From Megalonaias nervosa (taxonomy: Eukaryota; Mollusca; Bivalvia; Unionida; Unionidae), in contig JAECUM010001709.1 of assembly GCA_016617855.1 (NCBI GenBank), positions 1 to 64,000 of the forward strand: a stretch of 64,000 nt of DNA, given 5' to 3'. The translations under genes were made by a program, and so were the position numbers. Below the pieces are notes generated by a model. That model was not told the DNA's origin and made no database searches. It was given only the letters and a program-made list of their open reading frames with translations. Positions 24,661 through 38,455 of the stretch are shown in pieces; position 1 is the stretch's first letter; each line of letters begins with the position of its first letter.

Positions 24661-27440
24661 TAGATTTACAGATGATAAAAGTTGAAGTATTTCTCATAAT
24701 ACAAAAATATATGATGATCACTGACTTAATGCACTAGTGATTATTTGCAAGCCACTGATTTTTATCATCAGTGTAATCACTGATTTAAGTACACTTGTGA
24801 TGAACTAGCTATTCACTGATTTTTTACTTCTATAAGTAAACTGCTATAATTCACTTTGGTTTATTTTTTTCTTGTCTGGAATTTTATTTTATGGTTTATT
24901 AGCCCATCATGCATACACTTGCTTGTGACGGTGACATTAGTAATTGTCCATTTATGGGGGAGGTAAAAGTCTTTGACTTGTATTAACACCCAATTCCAAA
25001 ATCCCCATTAAACACTACTCTGGTTCATGTGCTGCTAAATCTACTAAGCAAGACCTATGTGGCAGTTCTATCGAATTGCTTGTTTCTGAACTTTCAGAAA
25101 AAATGCAAATGGAAAACATGACATTCAACAGGCAATGGGTTAAAAACTGTAATTTTGTTTGTTGAAATGTTACCTGTTATAAATGTAAAGCATGTCTCTT
25201 AGTAAACTGAGCATGTAACTTTCAGGAAAAGCATCACGTAAGGTTTTGCTATGTAATATTTTTTTTTTTAGAACCAGTGATAATTGAGTTTACTAACCAT
25301 TTTATTGGAATACTTTGGCACCAGCATTTTCATTTCCAACATTTAGGCAAAGAATGTTCATAAATATGATAGCATAATGCATCACTGGGAAAATGTTTAA
25401 TATTACTAAACAGGTGACGAATGTTGAGACTACAGGACTCCGGTACTAATTTCAGTTCCCATAGTAAGTCAATGCAATTAAAACTTCAGTAACTTTAAAT
25501 TTCTGAGTGCTGATGATCAAACCTATTCGTCATCCTTGATGAAGGCATCGGTGTAGAGAAAACTATATGAGCTGCTGCATTTTCTGGATTTACATGTGTT
25601 TGAAATGTGCGCTTTCAGTTCTGCATCAAAGAGTCCGGTGCTAATTTCAGCAATGACTTTTCCAAACCGAAGTCTGTAAAAATATTGAAATTCCATCTAT
25701 AAAACAATGTCTCGGCAGAGGGGTGGGTGGGTGTCAGTTACAACTATGATAAACTCTCAAAAGATTCCTTTTACTAAAATCTTACTTTCATTATCAACCA
25801 ATCCTGACCAGCCAAACCCATATATACTATATTTTATCTTCACCCATTTCTAGACTGGTTCTTATTATTCCATATTGTCAATCTTACAGCACATTTATAT
25901 ATCAAAATAAAAGAAGAACTTGATACAGTAGAAATAGTGGAAGACCAAGCTTCTTAATTTTTCTCTGCACTCATGAATAATAGTAGTATGAATTAATCAT
26001 GTACTATTCCATCTGATCCTTAACTTACATTGCTTGATATTAGGCTTATATTAATGCAATGATACATGAACCCAGGGTGGGATGAGTATTAGAGGATTAC
26101 AATATGAACTACACATCACCTCTCTCTCTCTTTCTTGGTCAGTTTAAGTCAGTTTTGCAATAATAGGTTCAGAAAGAGAAATGCACATCTGGATCCACAG
26201 AAGTAAAACTGACAGACTTGACTGACCACCCAACAGAGAGAGAGAGGTCATTTACATATTAAACAATGAGCTGTTTCAGACTCTTGTTTAGGTTTAAAAT
26301 AATAAAGGGAATAAAACATTAACTAATGTAATAAACCTAGGGTGTATGCTATTCTTATTTACATCTCCATTTGTTGCCTTGTTAGGTTTTGGTGATTAAT
26401 TTTTGCTTAGGTGGAGTTGGTTTTGGTAAAATATTTAAAACTGACATCATAGTGTACAGTATTCACGAGACTTATGGTAGCACAGATTAGTTTCAGAAAA
26501 TGGGGCTCTCAAATTTCTTAATATAAGGAATTGTCGGGTATTTTCATGTACTGATGAAATTATATGCTGCATATGTTTACAACTAAGCTAAAGTTATTGT
26601 CAGTAAAAGAACCTGTGTGATTATCTGAACTTCGAAAGTTGATGTAAATCAGCAAACTCTGCTTACTCTACATGTGTGTTGTTAAAGACTTCCATGTTAT
26701 GAAATTTGATGGCCCGCTGACACAATGAAACTTAAGCAGAATGGTAAACATTCGCGGCAAAGGAAGCATTCCCATGAAGCTTCTTTGTTTTATATACTCA
26801 ACTTAAAAGGTGATGGAGGGTCCCATATCACCTTCCATAGGTTTCTCACTGCCAACACTTTCTGCGTGAGGTTGTGAGTGAAACTGAAATCAGTATTTTG
26901 TAAAAGATCAAACTTCACAAGTTCGATTTTTGTTGGGGGTTGTTGTTATTGTTTTTATTTTTGTAAAATGAGTCAGACTATTTACCAGAACAAATTGGAA
27001 TAAGCCAGAACAAACAAAAATACTGGAACAAAAATAGCTAATACCAGAACAATAGTTAAAACACAAATTATTGTTTAACCACACTGCTCATTTTCTCTTG
27101 TTTGCATAAAAACAGGGTCTTTTTAAAAAATCAGATTGGGCGTGCCAAAATTTAAGACAGGCAACACAACACAAATGAGTATTTAAGAACTGTGCATGCA
27201 ACACAGAAGGTGAGATAAAAAAATAACAGATCAGATCACTTGGATTGAAAGACTGATTTGCCTATTGACTGAAACCACTCACAGAGAAGCAAGTTGTCAC
27301 ATTGAGATTAAGACATTCCTATCTTATGCAGGTATTTAAGTACCTATATTTTAGGTCTTTATTCATCATCTGTGTCAGTGCACCTGTATGTGTGCAGTAT
27401 GTTTTTGATATTTTATTGTGCAATCTGATTAAAATCATAT
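24661..27440. other. No recognisable gene; one fold-back element inside
   Basis: AT-rich sequence without a long open frame. The only structure seen is the inverted repeat at 26117-26255. Confidence 0.45.
26117..26255. mobile_element. Fold-back MITE with CT/AG-rich termini
   Basis: The left arm ACCTCTCTCTCTCTTTCTTG...GGTCAGTTTAAGTCAGTTTT pairs with the right arm AAAACTGACAGACTTGACTG...AACAGAGAGAGAGAGGT. About 135 bp in total, no ORF. Confidence 0.7.
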
Positions 27441-29040
27441 CTCTACCATCCAGTGTGAAGTAGGACAGGGGAGATCCGACTTTAACCAGATTGGTCGTTC
27501 ATGTTCATTCTTTCACCGTCCTTTTTCTTTGATCAGGGTTTTTCCACCTTCTCTTAGGTGCCACAGTTGAAGTTGTCCCATTGGATCAAATCACCATTTT
27601 TGGATCTTTTTGGTTGAATCTGTGAAACTTTGCAGAATGTTTTTCATGTTCATCATTCGTTTTGGCTGCCCACACAGCTTTAGATATCAGGAAATGTCTC
27701 TGATTGTCTGCTCATCTATATTGTCCAGTACTTATGAGAACCCATCATAGGCCTTTAAAATGAGCCTCTACTGCTTCATTCATGTCATATATAAAAGTCC
27801 AGTAAAGGTCTAGATTTCCAGATACCTCTTTGTTTCAACATATGGTTGACAGATTCACAGTTATTGTTTGACCATGATTTTTTAATATGTCCTGCTCATT
27901 AGGCATTATTATCCTTAGATTTAATTTGATATTTGAGAATTTGATCAAAATATTTTTTAAACTGATCAAAAACTTGCATATTTTTTGTGCTATTTCTTCT
28001 ATCATAACGTCAATACAGATACTGTCGTTGGTATTTACAAGTACATAGTCTACAAAGACCTTATTCAGAATCCTATATGTCTGTCTTGTTGACTGTATCA
28101 TCTACTAGTTTCTTTTTGCATTTTGTCATAAATGACAAGTGCATAAAACATGAGTGTTGTTAGGATCTGTAATTTTTATGGCCTCCACCATTGCTTTTTT
28201 TCATTGCTTCCTATCACTAAGTCAGTTGTATCAGCTTTAAGATGGAGAACAAAATTAATAAGATTTAAACTCACTTTTGTTTTGAGTTTCCATGGGGAGT
28301 TAGACAAAAAAATTGACCAATATTATGATGTAAGGAGAGACTACCATGGAAGTTAGCCATATAATTAATTTCTTGTAGTTGGCATCAAGTTTCGAAGTAG
28401 TGTACCACCTTGGAAGGATTATTATATTGTCAGAAGACAGTGCTCGGGAAGAGGGATGTGTTCATTGTTGATAATTGTTCCATACACCCCATTTCTGAGA
28501 AATATTTTCTTCAGGCCCCTTTTTGGTAAAATCGGGTAATTATGACCCCCCAGTCATCTGGAAAATTTTTCTATTTTTGTTTGATTAGGGTGGGGGATTA
28601 CATGGGTGGCTTCATTTCTAACCAGAAAGTAAACATTTTTATTTTAGGCCATTTGGTACAGATATCGGTGGAGTTGACAATAATATATGTTTAACAGCTA
28701 AATCTGTGTACATGAATGTTCCGTTAGAATGTCCAGTTGTAGAGTTATTTTCTAGATTGTTCTCTTGGACAGAATCAGAACAAAAGTTTTTGGAACTGGT
28801 ATCCATACTCTCAACAACATCATTGTCATGATTAAGGCTGGCATCTCGAGATGTGGATGATGAATCATCAATAACTTTGTACATCCTGTATGTGGAAGAT
28901 AAATCACCTTTGATTTCATTGTAGCATTGTGGGTCCACATTGATGAAGAGTCAACTTTGTCATTTACTGGTTGCTCCCCAAAAGAGGAATCATTATGTGT
29001 GTCGGACAGCATTGTGATGCACATAATTTTTTTATAGGTT
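27440..29040 (-). pseudogene. MULE-type transposase remnant (copy 1)
   Basis: On the minus strand a Ser/Asn-rich N-terminal part (29040-28639) is followed by a degraded transposase core. Recognisable are TTDLVIGSNEKK (the second catalytic Asp region), then NTHVLCTCHL (the CxxH element of MULE transposases), and ILKNHGQTITVNLSTIC near 27840. The C-terminal WAAKTNDEHEKHSAKF block resembles the second copy at 34834-37228. Many stops and frameshifts. Mutator-like enzymes cut and paste DNA with long TIRs; TIRs were not located. Confidence 0.55.
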
Positions 29041-29479
29041 TATAAAATGGTTTGGCGTGAACTTTTTGCTATTGTGCATGAAAATTACCTGAGTCCTCAT
29101 TACATGTATAACACAAAGAGAGAGATTTTCTTAAATTCTTTCTTTGACATAAACTTCTGACAGATATTTTGCTGATGTTTAGGCAAAGTTACATGGGGAG
29201 AGGTATACAGTAAAATGAGAGTGTGCACCGACTAAATGAAGTTTGTAACTATGAAATTTATTATAATCATAACATCATTAAATTAAGTTTTTGATTAAAG
29301 TGGCTTGATACTAATTTGTGATCAATTATAATTAACAAATATGTCTGAGAACAACAAAATGGTGAGTATTTTTGACCATTTATCTATTTTTTTGTTATTT
29401 TTGGTTTGTTCCAGAACTTTCGGTTTATTCTGGTAAATAGTTGGGACCACTGTAAAACTGATCACTTGTATTTAGGCAT

Positions 29480-29755
29480 TATGGGATTGCAGACTACAAG
29501 GAATCAGATCACAATTATTAGTTCCAGTCCAGTACCCACGAGTGTAGTCCCAGTCTATTTTTAGAGCATTTTTTTCCTGTCTCCTTTTGGTGTTGTTACC
29601 AGAGTTTGATTTAGGCATTCTTGGTATGGATTTAAAGGTAATTGTTTATTATTTAGAATACAAGCTTATGGAGTGGTTGTCTGTGCATGTTTCAGTGACA
29701 GCACGCAGTGAGTAATAAGGCCTTGGTGATGATCTGGAATAGAAATCTAGTGTTC
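29480..29755 (+). repeat. Dispersed repeat, copy 1 (about 270 bp)
   Basis: It shares with 34140-34413, in the same orientation, the blocks GGAATCAGATCACAATTATT, GTCTATTTTTAGAGCATTTT, AAAGGTAATTGTTTATTATT and TAAGGCCTTGGTGATGAT. No ORF. It lies just beyond the N-terminal side of MULE copy 1. Confidence 0.75.
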
Positions 29756-30450
29756 CATTGCACATTGCTTGGTTTACAGTTCAGCTTCTCAATGAAATGC
29801 TGGTGAATCTATGACAAGAACTTCTCTGTGAGTTTGCCTTTGAAGGTACTTTAGAATGAGATACGATTTATTATCATTAGGACACAAAGGAAAGTTCAGT
29901 ACTGCGAAACAAATGTAGAGCATATGTAGCAAAATTGTGTTCTGATTCATGTCAGCAGCATATCATTAAAAGTTTAAATTGGTATTCAAAGTTCTTTATT
30001 AATGACAGACACATGAAATTTTAATATGTTGTGTATATTGACTTCAAAAATAGAAGAAATTTTTTTTTTTTTAAATTGATTTTTATTTTAAAAAATTAAA
30101 TGAATTTCTTTGTTTAAATTAAATTTGAATTTTTTCCCCCAAAAATGTCATATATATTTATTGAGAATGATATTAAGTATTATCAGCATGTATATATTCC
30201 TACACCATATACAATCTGCAATGATGGATATTTGTCAAATTTTGTCAGAGAAAATATCTTTGAATGTCAAAATGCGACCTTCATTTAAAATACATGAAGA
30301 CAATTATATTTGGTATTGTACCGTTAGGTCATTCAAACTATTTATTATGGGTCCAAGCAGTTAATGTATATGTTTATAATGGGGTGACTTTCTGAGTAAC
30401 ACATATCTGCTTGTATAGCTTTCAGTAATTGTCTCATCATCATTGGCAGC

Positions 30451-31926
30451 TCAGTCTCGGGAGACCATGTGAGTAGCGCCCTTAGAGTGTTGTCTGTCTC
30501 TGGGGTTTTGGCATCGTCTGTTGTGGCTGTGCAGGCCGATGCGCGAGTGACAGTCCCTATTGCAGTTGGTGCAGACGTACTGGGAAGTCTGACTTGCTTG
30601 GGTTGCTGCTGCGCTCTTCTTTCTCTCACGTTTCTCTGCTGCCTGCTGGACTCTCCTCCCATCAGCGACTGCTATGCCCTTGCTGACCTTCAATCTCCAG
30701 GTGCCTCGGTCCTCGGCCTGCACTTCCCAGCTGTCTGGTGAAATGCCGCATGCCTTCATGTCCCTCTTGCACACATCCTTGAAGCGGAGTGAGGGGCGGC
30801 CGACTCTTCTGGTGCCAGTGGCCAGGTGACCATATATGATGTCCTTTGGCAGCCTCCCATCCTCCATGCGTCGGACGTGTCCCAGCCATCGAAGGCGGCG
30901 TTTGCTCAGCAGGGAGTACATGCTTGGGATACTTGCACGCTGAAGGATCTCGCTGTATGGGACGTGGTCTTGCCAGCTGATTTTCAGGATGCGTTGTAGG
31001 CACCGTATATGGAAGGAGTTGAGTCGACGCTCTTGCCTGATATAGGTGCTCCAGGTCTCACTTCCATATAGGAGGGTGCTCAGAACGCAGGCTTGGTAGA
31101 CTCGAGTCTTGGTGTGCACTGTCAGCGCGCTGTTTTCCCACACCCTCTTTGTTAGTCGGGCCATGATGGTGTTTGCCTTTCCAAGCCTTCTCTCCAACTC
31201 CACATCAAGCGAAAGAGTGTTGCTGATGGTTGACCCCAGGTAAATAAAGTTGTTGACTACTTCCAGGGTGGCGCCGTCGATTCTGATGGAAGGGACAGTG
31301 GTGACATCTTGAGCACTGACGTTTGTCTTTTTTAGGCTGATGGTGAGTCCGAACTGCTTGCAGGCATAAGCAAAACGGTCTCCCAGTCTCGGGAGGGCAT
31401 CCTCGGTGTGGGTCACAAGAGCCGCGTCGTCAGCAAAGAGCATCTCCCTGATGAGTACTGACCTCACTTTGGTCTTCGAGCGCAGTCGTGCCAGGTTGAA
31501 CAGCCTCCCATCGGACCTGGTGTGCAGATATACGCTATCAGTGGACGTGCTGAAGGCGTAGGACAGGATCAGGGAGAAGAAGATCCTGAAAAGGGTTGGT
31601 GCCAACACGCAGCCCTGCTTCACGCCGCAGTTAATGGGGAAGAAATCTGAGGTGGATCCATCATACAGTACTGTACCCTTCATATTTGTATGGAAGGAGA
31701 TTATCATGCTGCGGAGTTTTGGGGGGCAGCCGATCTTCCCAAGAAGTTTAAATAGGCCCTTCCTGCTGACCAGGTCGAAGGCCTTGGTGAGGTCGATGAA
31801 CATCATGTAGAGTGGCTGACCTTGCTCTCTGCTCTTCTCTTGGAGTTGTCGGAGGGAGAAGATCATGTCTGTTGTCGACCTTCCTGCTCTGAAGCCGCAC
31901 TGGGATTTGTAATTGTCTACAAACAT
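30451..31926 (-). pseudogene. Second LINE: reverse transcriptase C-terminal half, 5'-truncated
   Basis: A 491-aa open frame on the minus strand begins within the RT fingers (SQCGFRAGRSTTDMIF). It contains FIDLTKAFDLV, CGVKQGCVLAPTLF and an intact catalytic FADDAALV. The thumb/connection with GSETWSTYIRQERRLNSFH and LRWLGHVRRMEDGRLP is typical of LINE proteins. A C-terminal C2H2 finger (CTNCNRDCHSRIGLHSHNRRC region) follows. GC content is visibly higher than the surroundings, which fits a recent insertion. The endonuclease and N-terminal RT are missing, so the copy cannot transpose by itself. Clade (I/Nimb-like?) is uncertain. Confidence 0.88.
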
Positions 31927-32240
31927 AGTTATATGGTATTTAATGAGAGGACAGAGATGAAAACTGTGTAGTGGAACTTTCTAAAGTTGTCTACTAAATC
32001 ATTTTAAACTGTCAGAGAATGAAATACAGGTCAAAGGGATAAAATATATTTTCCCCAGGTGTATGTACCCTTGGATGTAAGAAAACAGTAAAATGATGTA
32101 GGTTGAACATAAATGCATTCCATTGTATTGTTCAGTTTGGTTAAGACATTGATTGATATAGTGCGGCATTGTGGCCTAAGCTGATATGGGAATTCTAATG
32201 AACCATTTTAATTTTTGCGTTATTTATTAGTAATAATAAT

Positions 32241-32812
32241 TGTTAACTAACACTCTCAAGATTACACCAGAAATATTCAAACAGAATATATAAGTTTAAC
32301 TTTGTAAAATTGATCTTAACATGGTTACGTATCCTGCATGAGCAAATATCCATATATTTTTGAATGTTTGGGATCAGAAGTTCACATTATATAGGATGTC
32401 ATTGTACCTGTAGTGGATCTGTAAGGCATATATCTGGCTGTATGCACTTAAAATATCCCAAAATGTTATTTTCATCATGAATATGCTTATGTATGGTAAC
32501 ATTTTAATTTAGTACTTTGACTGTGCAGTATTGTAGCATTCACAATATCACATTCCAATAAATCATTCAGCTTAATAAATGTTAACCGACACTCTTAAAA
32601 ATACACTAAAAATGTTCAAACAGATCATTCAAATTATGTTTGCACATTTGATCTTAACAAGTACATTGAATATGTCCCACATATGCAAATGTCCATCCTT
32701 GTGTACAAGTTTTGGGGATCAGAATTTCACATTTGGTTGATGCTATAGGATCTGTCGGTACCTATAACTGATCTGTGAGGCCACATTTAGCTGTATTCAC
32801 TTGTAATATCTA
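32241..32812. repeat. Diverged tandem duplication, about 340-bp unit, 2 copies
   Basis: Copy 1 (from about 32241) and copy 2 (from about 32580) share TTAAC..ACACTCT, TTCAAACAGA, TTGATCTTAAC, GGGATCAGAAGTTCACATT-like, GTACCTGTAGTGGATCTGT-like and CTGTATGCACTT-like blocks in order. No ORF. Confidence 0.65.
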
Positions 32813-34139
32813 TTAATTTCGTACATTGTCACTTAACTTTCCTATATATGGGCATGTACTAATGTTTGCACCAATGATCAGACCTTGCGGTACCTACATT
32901 GCCTTAAACTTTTATGATACCAAGTGTACCTAATTAGTTATTTAGCATGCAAATAGCTAAATATACCTCTAGAAACATAATATATTTTTTGGATGAACTT
33001 CAATACATACCCATTACTTCAGCTTTGTGAGTGTCACTATGTCAAGTTTAATCCTTTTTCCCATGCATGCACCCTTAATGTCATTTTGAAATCTCCATGT
33101 CTAACCCATTTTTACTTCATTTACCTACATCTTACTGTTTTTGAAAATGAAGTGAAACACATTATGTCTTCTCTGGTCTAGCCTGGTATGTGGAAGAGTT
33201 GGATTAGTTTGGAAGCTCTCCAGTAGTCATGTGGTGATAGCAAGGTTTCATAAAGACGTATGGAATATACCTACCATAAGTGACCAAGATTAGTTCATAA
33301 TACCACAATGATATATAGCACCTCAAAGATATGGCTTAGGTCTTCATGAGAGAGATCAGCACCATTGTTCAGTAAGGTAGAGCCTCCCAGGAGCTGTGTT
33401 TTCCTTTTATATTGTCACCTTTTGTGGTTATCAGCATTGAAATGGAATGCATTTTTGCTATAAAACATGGTACTGGCCTCATCAAAATTTTTAATTTGAG
33501 TCCACTATTATTTATACTAACAACTGCCTGAGTACCTGACACAATAAATGTGGAACATAGCACCTGTCATTGTTTCTTCAGTGTGTACACCTATATGCAT
33601 TTAAACAAGCATATTGCAATTTGCTGCAAAAATCAATGTGAGCTATCTTGCTTCACTACCACTGGGAAAAATATTATTAGTTGTACAGACCCATACTACC
33701 ATTTGTTTTAAATATCATCCATTAGTCAAATTTGCTGCCTAAAATTTGTCAGTTTGAATTTTAAAACTTGTATGAAAATTTAATTTGTCAATAAAATTTA
33801 GTTTTCAAAATTTAAATGTTTATATTTAAATTTACATTACAATTTAATTTATTAATGTTTTTATATTTCAAACATATTTTCAAACAGGCCTCATCTTCTA
33901 TTACACTTAAGGATTTACTGCATTGAAAAATTCCTACAATTAAGGAAGATATAGCAAATTTAGTTTTGGTTTTTCAAGAGCACTTGGGCCAAAACTTGCA
34001 CTCAGTGATATACCAGCACTACATACTTTCTGACAGCTGTCACAAGTCATTTTTTGCTAGGAAATTAAGAAAGACTTCATGTATAAAGTTGAAATAGGAC
34101 TGGCATGCAAATATAAAATTGGCCATAAATAGTTTGGTC

Positions 34140-34413
34140 TGACAGGAATCAGATCACAATTTATTAGTTCTGGTTAAGTACCCATGAAGGTAGTCACAGT
34201 CTATTTTAGAGCATTTTTGTGGTGGTGGTGGTGGTGGTGGGGGGTCTCCTTTTGGTGGTGATACAAGAGTTACATTTATGCATTCTTGGTTTGAATTTAA
34301 AGGTAATTGTTTATTCTTTAGAATATGAGCTTACTGTGTGGTTTTCTTTGCATGTTTCGGCAACAGTGCACAAGGAGTATTAAGGCCTTAGTGATGATTC
34401 GGAAGTGAAATCT
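34140..34413 (+). repeat. Dispersed repeat, copy 2, with (GTG)n insertion
   Basis: Second copy of the 29480-29755 repeat. It carries a (GTG)n microsatellite at 34219-34242 that copy 1 lacks. It lies about 400 bp beyond the C-terminal end of MULE copy 2. Confidence 0.75.
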
Positions 34414-34833
34414 GGGGTCTCACTAAACACCCCAAGACTCTCCAAGAACACCTTAAACTTTACATAATACCTAGTTTAAATTTCAACAACAGCAAAACAA
34501 TCAAATAAACAAACAAAAACTGCGAATATTAGCGACTTTTTTGTGTAACAGGAAAAGTAGTGAGGTAAGGAGTTACCAAGGGAAATAACTCCCGTTTTGA
34601 CAACGCGTGTTCGGGTATAGTAACGTGAATATTTATCAACATTTATCAATAAGAAGCAATACCACAAATAAGTCGTTAAAAAAGTTAAACAAAATGGCAA
34701 ATTTATTGTATATAAAATTATTAGTTTATCTCATAAACAATTTAACTTCTCATCTTATCCTTTATTTTGTCAATTATTAGCATAGAGCATAAACAATTCA
34801 ATTATTCATTTGTTATTATGTGTTTAGCGTTTA

Positions 34834-37228
34834 TTATTTCCTCTCATTGACAGGCATTCTTCGCTGACCAGGTTTTCGTGCAGTTCCTCTAGCCTTATTA
34901 ATTAGGGTGTATTTTCCATCTTGTGATTTGATGTACTTTGCTTTCTCCATACGTTTATTGTCCTTGAGGAATTTTGCGAAAATCTCTGTCTTATGTTTTT
35001 CGGATTTGCACCTCCAGACGCTGTCGTGTATATGGTAAATGTGTTCTTCTTTTGTTAACTGATAATTCCCGCTGTCATGAAGGGCGCTTCTATAATCCAT
35101 GAAATGGTGCTGTGTCACGCTCAGAAGTTTATGTATTAGATCTTGCACGTGTTTTGGTTTCAAATCAACCGAGTTTTAGAATGTTATTGATGGACTCTGC
35201 GTTGTTATTAGTCCAATTCACGCGTTCAGTATTTCTGCCACTAGGTTCGAAAACGTATTTCTGTAGTCATGGTTTCAAGTTGTTGGTAAAGTATGGTCCA
35301 AATGTCGGATGCTGTTCATTGATGATTGTTTCCAGATGTTCTGATCGACTTTCAAAACTGATTGTATTATTTGCGTCTGTGATGTCACCGGTACCAAATA
35401 TTTGGGCCATTATTATATGACGTTCACCCTTTTCCACCCCAATTTCATTTTGAAGGTAGTGCCTCATATTATCCTTCAGATGTTTAGTGCAAAGATAGCG
35501 TGTAGCTGAGGGGAATATATGTTCTATTGCCTTTTTTATGCCCTTCTCATCATCACTTCCAAATTCCACTTTTTCCGACACTCGTACTTCCACGGACTCA
35601 GTATCTCTATCAAGCTCTGTAGCAATATGCTCCAGAAAGCTCTTGTAAGTTCTGTAAGAACCGTCTTTGTGCAGAAAGACAGGGCCAATAAAAATCAGAT
35701 GTTCGTTTGTACTGTTTCGGACAACTCTTTAATTTTTGTATACCAATGTGGTTACATAAAAGTTTCCAAGATTAAATGTTCTGTCTATACCTACTGGTTG
35801 TTTATTACCATACGTCAAGAAGTGTTGTAGGTCAGTAATTTGGTCTTGTGTACAGCAAATGATGGATGGTACCTGCTCTTTGTTGTGTATTATTGTTTGC
35901 ACAAATGGATGTTCATTTATCATTCCAAGAACTTCTAACATATCGTCGGCGACGTTGGCTTGGTTACGTTTGTTTACGGTCTTCCTCTTTTCATTGTACT
36001 TGACGTTGCTTATTACTCTAGTGTCACGAGCGCCAGTCAATGAGTCATCTTCAATTCACGACATACGTCTCTCGGTATATGTTCCTTCAAAATTCACATT
36101 TTTTCCCCTGCCTTTTTCCTGTCAATGTTCCTGCTGTTCTCAACCAATACGAAGCAGTCTGATTTGTCTCCTGCAGGAACATCTGTATGTACATGTTCTT
36201 TTTAACGATTAAATGGTAAGCTTCATCAGATGAATGCCATTTGCCTGAAGGTAATGGTAGGACATTATCGGGACAAGGTAACAGGTTTTCATCTGTAGTA
36301 TCATCTAAAACCATATGTGTATCGCTTCCATTTTCTTCAATCACGAAGTTGTGGTAACTGAAGGTTTCAGATTTTCTTGCTGGTTGGTTGACTCAGTTTT
36401 GTCGCCTGATGTGTACAAAAAGGATTCAGTGTTATTATGATCATGTAGATTGGATTTGCTGATATTTGTGACCATGAATTCGAGACCCATGTTATCTTTT
36501 ATTAGGAATGTCGCATTCCTTTTCCGATCGGTAACTGGCGTGCTTATATCATTTGGCTTGAAGTGTTCAGTATTTTGAACCAGATCTTCATTGGTACCAT
36601 GCCTGAACACTGGGGCAAAATGGTTTGCTGTCCATGTTGGCCGTTGGCCCGGCCCCATTCTACTCCATAATATTGTTAGAGGTTCTTTGTTAGCATCGGT
36701 CGAGAAGAGTTTCGTCAGTACCTCAGGCGCCTTGTCAAGCGGTCCATTCATAGCTGCATATAGTGTCTGTATTGGCAAACCAATTACTGTTGATAGAGCC
36801 ATAACTGTCCATATCGAGGAATATTCGCCGTCAGTGCAGCACGACCTGAGTGACTCTTCAAATGAAGTTAAGTAGTCCATAAGTTGGTCGAAATCAGGTC
36901 TCGACGTGTATGTATCGGAATTGAGTGACATTGCTATTGACAATCTTAGCCGAAGTTCCGTTGATGAATTTTCACCACCAGTATGCACGATCGACGCAGC
37001 ATTGAACAGATAATTGCCATTTCCTGTGGTCATTAATGGGATGCTGATCGAGCCTAATTTGCATTTTTCCATGATGTCTTGTGCATTCCTGTCGATTTCT
37101 ACAAACGCAGGCTGGATTAACGATTTGCCGTAGAAACTGAGGGGATTTATCCTGACTGACTCATGTATTGCAGCATACTGAAGACGCGAAGCGATGTCCA
37201 CTACATAAAAGAGAAACAGACAAGACAT
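34834..37228 (-). pseudogene. MULE-type transposase with OTU-like N-terminal region (copy 2), frameshifted
   Basis: Five frame-shifted segments on the minus strand form one gene. The N-terminal segment (37228-36341, 295 aa) has an OTU/vertnin-like stretch, TTGNGNYLFNAASIV followed by ELRLRL; the Cys expected in OTU proteases is Tyr. Next come a segment with a W-x-C-like DNA-binding region (36344-36087) and the core. The core shows GIDRTFNLGNFYVTT (first Asp), FIGPVFLHKDGSYRTY, VEFGSDDEKGIKKAI (second Asp), RYLCTKHLKDN and a distal VWRCKSEKHKTEIFAKF. Each step is shifted by a small indel, so no full enzyme is made. TIRs were not identified. Confidence 0.7.
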
Positions 37229-37299
37229 ATCAGCGTAAGTGTGAAAAATACTGCATTGGTCAATTAATTTTGTGCCTGATTTATCTATAGACTATAGTC

Positions 37300-38300
37300 A
37301 TTATAGGCGAATGCTAGCTGATTCGGACCATGGATGATTCAACCCAAATTATTTATACTTGTTTAGAATGTTATATTTCTTACTATTTCCCAGGTGCATT
37401 GAGCATGTCTGATAAGCATTTAAGGAAATGAAACACCAATTGTATGCATCATAATGGTGTTGCTATTGTTCGACTCTAACGTCTTAACGTATGTATCAAG
37501 AAAGAGCAAACACGAACAAGTTTTATAAAATTAAAAATACAATTTATTTTCCTAAAATACAGGTATAAAATATAAAATCTTGCAGTATGGTGAATGAATT
37601 CCTATCATCCCAAATGTTCTATCAATTCCAACAGTTTCATAAGTAACTCTTTATAAAATTTGTTTTGTAAATGCGAAGAAAGCACGATTTGCTAGCAAAA
37701 TCAATAATCAATAACTACGCATTATTGTTTGATAGTGTTGATAATGGCCTAATTTATGAAAAAGTTAACTTTATATTTTCTTTACTGAAACATTGGAAAG
37801 TTATTTTGGTATAAAAAAAAATGTAAATGAGATAGCTCTGATCTTTTGCTGATTTCAGCTAGAAACTTACTATTTGATGTAAATTTAAACGATGAAATTC
37901 TACCTTTTATATTCTCTGACTATGCTTGCGAAAACATTAATAACTTTTAACATAAACCAGGTATGTGTGTTTAATTGATTTTCTTTCTTCTTTTAATCAG
38001 TCTGTATTTTGGGACGAATCATCCCATAATTTCCGCCGAATAAGCGTGTTCCCAATCATCCATAATCCGAATCAGCCTGTTACCTAGAGCGGTAAAACTG
38101 GGGAGGGATTGACTGGGATTTCCATTGTCCGTAAAGTGCCCCCATTCACTACTCTGGCGGCATCTATGGATATATTCTTCGTGGCGGCAAAAAGCTTTAA
38201 AAGCATGTCCTCTCAATTCGCTATTGCGACAGAGTCATTTATACATTGACATCATAAGAAGAGGAACAAACTGACGGAGGGCTGATTACTGTTATGGTTA
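37300..38300. other. No recognisable gene
   Basis: AT-rich sequence between the MULE copy and element B. Only short motif-free frames. Confidence 0.4.
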
Positions 38301-38321
38301 CATAGAGGAAGAAAAGACCGA

Positions 38322-38432
38322 AGCAGGTCATTCCGTACCCAAGTTGTTCTGTACCCAAGCGAGTCGTTTCATACCCAAACCAAGGGCGTTTCGTACCCAA
38401 TGCTATGGTTATTTCGTATCCGAAACAAGAGT
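38322..38432. repeat. Array of five degenerate CGTACCCAA motifs beside element B
   Basis: The motif (T/C)CGTACCCAA or a one-base variant occurs near 38333, 38349, 38370, 38391 and 38415, spaced about 16-24 bp and all in the same orientation. It ends 24-30 bp before the left terminus of element B. On the minus strand it reads as a repetitive peptide, which I take as a by-product. Confidence 0.6.
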
Positions 38433-38455
38433 TGCTTACAGCACACATTTAAGTA

